In this document: piece after piece, positions 61,752 through 64,000 of the stretch | How positions within the stretch are numbered: position 1 is the stretch's first letter | How the letters are laid out: each line of letters begins with the position of its first letter | Assembly (NCBI GenBank): GCA_000814665.1 | Contig: JWIH01000010.1 | Span: forward strand, 124,001-188,000 | DNA length: 64,000 nucleotides | Direction: 5' to 3' | Source: Pseudoalteromonas flavipulchra NCIMB 2033 = ATCC BAA-314 | GTDB taxonomy: Bacteria; Pseudomonadota; Gammaproteobacteria; Enterobacterales; Alteromonadaceae | Program-made: the position numbers and the translations under genes | The notes under the pieces: model-generated | Seen by the model: the letters and a program-made list of their open reading frames with translations, nothing else | The model's database searches: none | Told to the model about the DNA's origin: nothing

Positions 61752-62657
61752 ATGGATAGCAAAAAGGTGGACTTAAACCTGCTTCAGACTTTGGTGGTGT
61801 TACTGGAAGAGTGCAATGTGACCAAAGCGGCAGATAGGCTGAACCTCAGCCAGCCAGCAGTAAGTACTCAGCTAAGTCGGCTGCGTGGACTATTTGATGA
61901 TCAGTTATTAGTCCCTATTCATAAAGGCATGCTACCAACTGCTAAAGCGCTTGCTTTGCTGCCGGAACTTCGCGCTGCGATGAAGTTAGTGAGTAATGTG
62001 TTAGTAGAGCATCAAGACTTTATCCCTGAAACGGCCAATTTAACCTTTAAAGTGGCATGTACCGACTATTTACAGTTAGTGGTGATGACAGAGGTGATAC
62101 GGCGTTTAAAAATCGCTGCGCCCAATATCAAGGTGGTGCTTTGCCACTTAAAAATAGCAACGCTTGCAGCCCAGCTACAACACTCAGAACTTGACTTGGC
62201 ATTAATGTCGCCGGAATGCGGACCTGATTCGTTAAGATTTAAAACCTTATATCAAGAGAAGTATGTCTTGATTGGCAGAAAGCACCATCCACAGCTAATG
62301 TCAGAAATGACAATCGCAGATTATGTGAAGCTTGAGCATATTGTGGTGTCTTTTGAAGGAAATAGTACCTCAACATTCATTGATTCAATCTTGCAGCAAT
62401 ATGGTGTATCGAGGCAGGTGATGACGTCAGTTCCTTCATTCTTATTGGTGCCGGAACTGGTGAAAAATACCGAGTTGGTTGCACTTATTCCGGCTCGTCA
62501 GGCGTCAAAACTCGGAGCAGATTTCACCCTCGTTAAAAATCCGATACCTGACTGTGCTTTTGACGTCGCTATGGTGTGGCACGAAGTGCAGCATCAATAT
62601 CCTGCACTCCGTTGGTTACGAGCATTTATTAGCCGGACTATGGCTGAGGTTCGTTAG
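61752..62657 (+). CDS. LysR-family transcriptional regulator
   Basis: 301-residue LysR regulator. The winged helix is NVTKAADRLNLSQPAVSTQL with SRLRGLFDDQLLVP; the effector domain begins near 90 (FKVACTDYLQLVVMTEVIRR). Likely regulates the divergent oxidoreductase gene; TACC-CTA-GGTA at 61733-61743 lies in the intergenic region as a possible operator. No good RBS. The C-terminus overlaps the MFS gene by 20 nt on the opposite strand. Confidence 0.92.
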   Translation: MDSKKVDLNLLQTLVVLLEECNVTKAADRLNLSQPAVSTQLSRLRGLFDDQLLVPIHKGMLPTAKALALLPELRAAMKLVSNVLVEHQDFIPETANLTFKVACTDYLQLVVMTEVIRRLKIAAPNIKVVLCHLKIATLAAQLQHSELDLALMSPECGPDSLRFKTLYQEKYVLIGRKHHPQLMSEMTIADYVKLEHIVVSFEGNSTSTFIDSILQQYGVSRQVMTSVPSFLLVPELVKNTELVALIPARQASKLGADFTLVKNPIPDCAFDVAMVWHEVQHQYPALRWLRAFISRTMAEVR

Positions 62658-63993
62658 TCGTTTCGTCCAGCTCCTCGGTTGGCTCACTATTTTGCTCATT
62701 GTCGTCGAGTTCATCGTCGTTATCGCGAGGCGCGTCTTCGTCTTCGTCAACGACAAGTAGCTGCTCATGTGCTGTTTTTTCCTCGATACGCGGGTCCATG
62801 GTGGCAGCGAGCGGTGAGCTGGTAATATCAGAAGTCGCAGCCACATAGTCGCTAGGCTCTGGCTGCTCGGCTTTTTGTCTAGCGTTGATAAAGTGGAGGA
62901 GTAAGAACATAACAACGGTTAGTGCGCTTAATGAAGCGTATAGGGCTTGATGACCAAAATGGGACATGATCTGTGCAATAGCGGCCGAGCCAACACAGGC
63001 ACCTCCCCCAAACGCCACCAGCAGCGCAGAAGAAACGCCAACACGGTCTTCATCATCAACACGGGAGTTTGCTAGTGCCGAAGAAAGTGGATACATGGTA
63101 AATGCAAATAACCCAAAGCCAAAAGTCAGCCAAAGACTGTAGCTTGGGCTCAGTGGCAGTAAAAATATACAAAGAGAAATCAAACCGATAAAAACAGCGT
63201 TACTGCGCAGTAAGATACTTCTGCGAACTCGGTCAGAGATAATGCCCATCGGCCACTGTGCAAGCAAACCTGCAAAAATCGTTACCGACATATACATGGC
63301 AATTTCTTCGGCATTAAATCCTGACTGGCTTGCAAAAGTCGGGGCAAGGCCATAAAAGCTGCCATTAATTACACCAGCAAAACAAACCGCCGTAAGAGAT
63401 TGAGGCACTTTTTTGAAGTAGGTAAACAGACTGACTTGAATAGGCTTAAGTGGCTTGGGGTGGATCCGCCTCGTCGTTGAAATGGGGATAATTCCAAAGG
63501 ATAAGGCAACAACAATTAAAAACAGCGGCGCATAGCCAAGCTCAGGAAAATTAGAAAGCGCAAACTGCCCAGTTACCATACCGAGGTAGGAGGTGAGCAT
63601 GTAAAAAGAAAATACCCGTCCGCGCTGCTCAGGTGCCGCTTGTTCATTCAGCCAGCTTTCGAGCACCATAAAGTTACACATCATGCCAAGACCCACCACT
63701 AGTCGTAGTCCAAGCCAAAGATAGATATTGTCACTCACCCCATGTATCGCTACGCAGGCCGTCACTGCAGCTGTGCTTGCCGCAAACGCGCGAATATGTC
63801 CAACTGACTTGATCAGGTGGTAGCCTAATTTAGCACCGAGCAACAAACCCAAGTAATAAAACGAGGTAAGCAAGCCAATCCAAAACGTGCTGACGCCGTG
63901 TTGGCCTAAATAAAGCGCTAAGTAAGTGGTCAGCAGGCCTGTCCCACCGACTAAGAATAGATTTGTTAAATAAAGCGATGGAAAAGATTTCAT
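62638..63993 (-). CDS. MFS transporter (YcaD-like) with acidic C-terminal tail
   Basis: 451-residue major facilitator with twelve helices. The N-terminal half starts LYLTNLFLVGGTGLLTTYLA; a QWPMGIISDRVRRS loop is the conserved MFS D-R motif. The C-terminal tail (from about residue 390) is very acidic (DEDEDAPRDNDDELDDNEQN), unusual for the family and cytoplasmic by topology. The last seven codons overlap the convergent LysR gene. Substrate unknown; a YcaD-like efflux protein is likely. It starts near the window edge and appears complete. Confidence 0.88.
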   Translation of the reverse strand: MKSFPSLYLTNLFLVGGTGLLTTYLALYLGQHGVSTFWIGLLTSFYYLGLLLGAKLGYHLIKSVGHIRAFAASTAAVTACVAIHGVSDNIYLWLGLRLVVGLGMMCNFMVLESWLNEQAAPEQRGRVFSFYMLTSYLGMVTGQFALSNFPELGYAPLFLIVVALSFGIIPISTTRRIHPKPLKPIQVSLFTYFKKVPQSLTAVCFAGVINGSFYGLAPTFASQSGFNAEEIAMYMSVTIFAGLLAQWPMGIISDRVRRSILLRSNAVFIGLISLCIFLLPLSPSYSLWLTFGFGLFAFTMYPLSSALANSRVDDEDRVGVSSALLVAFGGGACVGSAAIAQIMSHFGHQALYASLSALTVVMFLLLHFINARQKAEQPEPSDYVAATSDITSSPLAATMDPRIEEKTAHEQLLVVDEDEDAPRDNDDELDDNEQNSEPTEELDETTNEPQP

Positions 63994-64000
63994 ATCGACC

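Overview
The window reads as chromosomal DNA of a marine gammaproteobacterium of the Alteromonadales, most likely Pseudoalteromonas or a close relative. The evidence is the overall protein character (DbpA and RhlE helicases, a large TonB-dependent receptor, many secreted proteins and lipoproteins), a moderate G+C content judged by eye, and dense genes with gammaproteobacterial ribosome binding sites. This is inference from protein character, not from a database match. No rRNA or tRNA gene, CRISPR array, prophage or intact insertion sequence was seen.

Layout. 1-3.5 kb: a LysR regulator (cut by the window edge) is divergent from a DJ-1/PfpI protein, an NADPH-dependent reductase and a glutathione S-transferase, an electrophile-stress cassette. 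3.5-8.4 kb: acyltransferase, lipoprotein, Na/Pi cotransporter and AraC regulator. 8.4-13 kb: TonB receptor, HSL-family esterase and secreted lipase form an uptake and hydrolysis operon. 13-18.8 kb: M1-like secreted peptidase, a MerR-methyltransferase fusion with a GNAT acetyltransferase, and a small membrane protein next to a SHOCT-like coiled-coil protein. 19-26.9 kb: DUF2339 membrane protein, an SDR/LysR divergent pair and secreted or membrane proteins of unknown role. 27-32 kb: metallo-beta-lactamase-fold lipoprotein, then a di-haem peroxidase, sensor kinase and response regulator in one operon. 32-38.5 kb: a secreted LAS-type zinc peptidase overlapping the gene of a secreted Cys-containing partner, an orphan TRAP binding protein, a GNAT enzyme and a lanthipeptide-like precursor peptide. 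38.5-42.4 kb: dbpA and rhlE flank a secreted beta-trefoil protein. 42.7-44.2 kb: periplasmic catalase-like peroxidase overlapping a cytochrome b561.

44.2-47.4 kb is an accessory patch with decayed ORFs, an orphan DUF91-type nuclease, a REP-like repeat, an isochorismatase-like hydrolase, an IS110-family remnant and a second lanthipeptide-like precursor. 47.4-49.4 kb: a MerC-like membrane protein, a DUF1826 protein and a phosphatase/nuclease-fold lipoprotein follow a good candidate Zur box, suggesting a zinc-starvation operon. 49.6-57 kb: DUF2207 and DUF808 membrane proteins, a sulfatase, a von Willebrand A-like secreted protein and an esterase with C-terminal repeats. 57-64 kb: two membrane proteins opposite a membrane-anchored AraC regulator whose intergenic region holds a perfect 11-bp inverted repeat; a paralogue of the 32 kb Cys-containing protein; an NAD(P)H oxidoreductase/LysR divergent pair; and an MFS transporter with an acidic tail.

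The best leads for something undescribed are the two orphan RiPP-like precursors, the secreted peptidase/partner pair with its distant paralogue, the MerR-methyltransferase fusion under a 19-bp-spacer promoter, and the Zur-linked operon.
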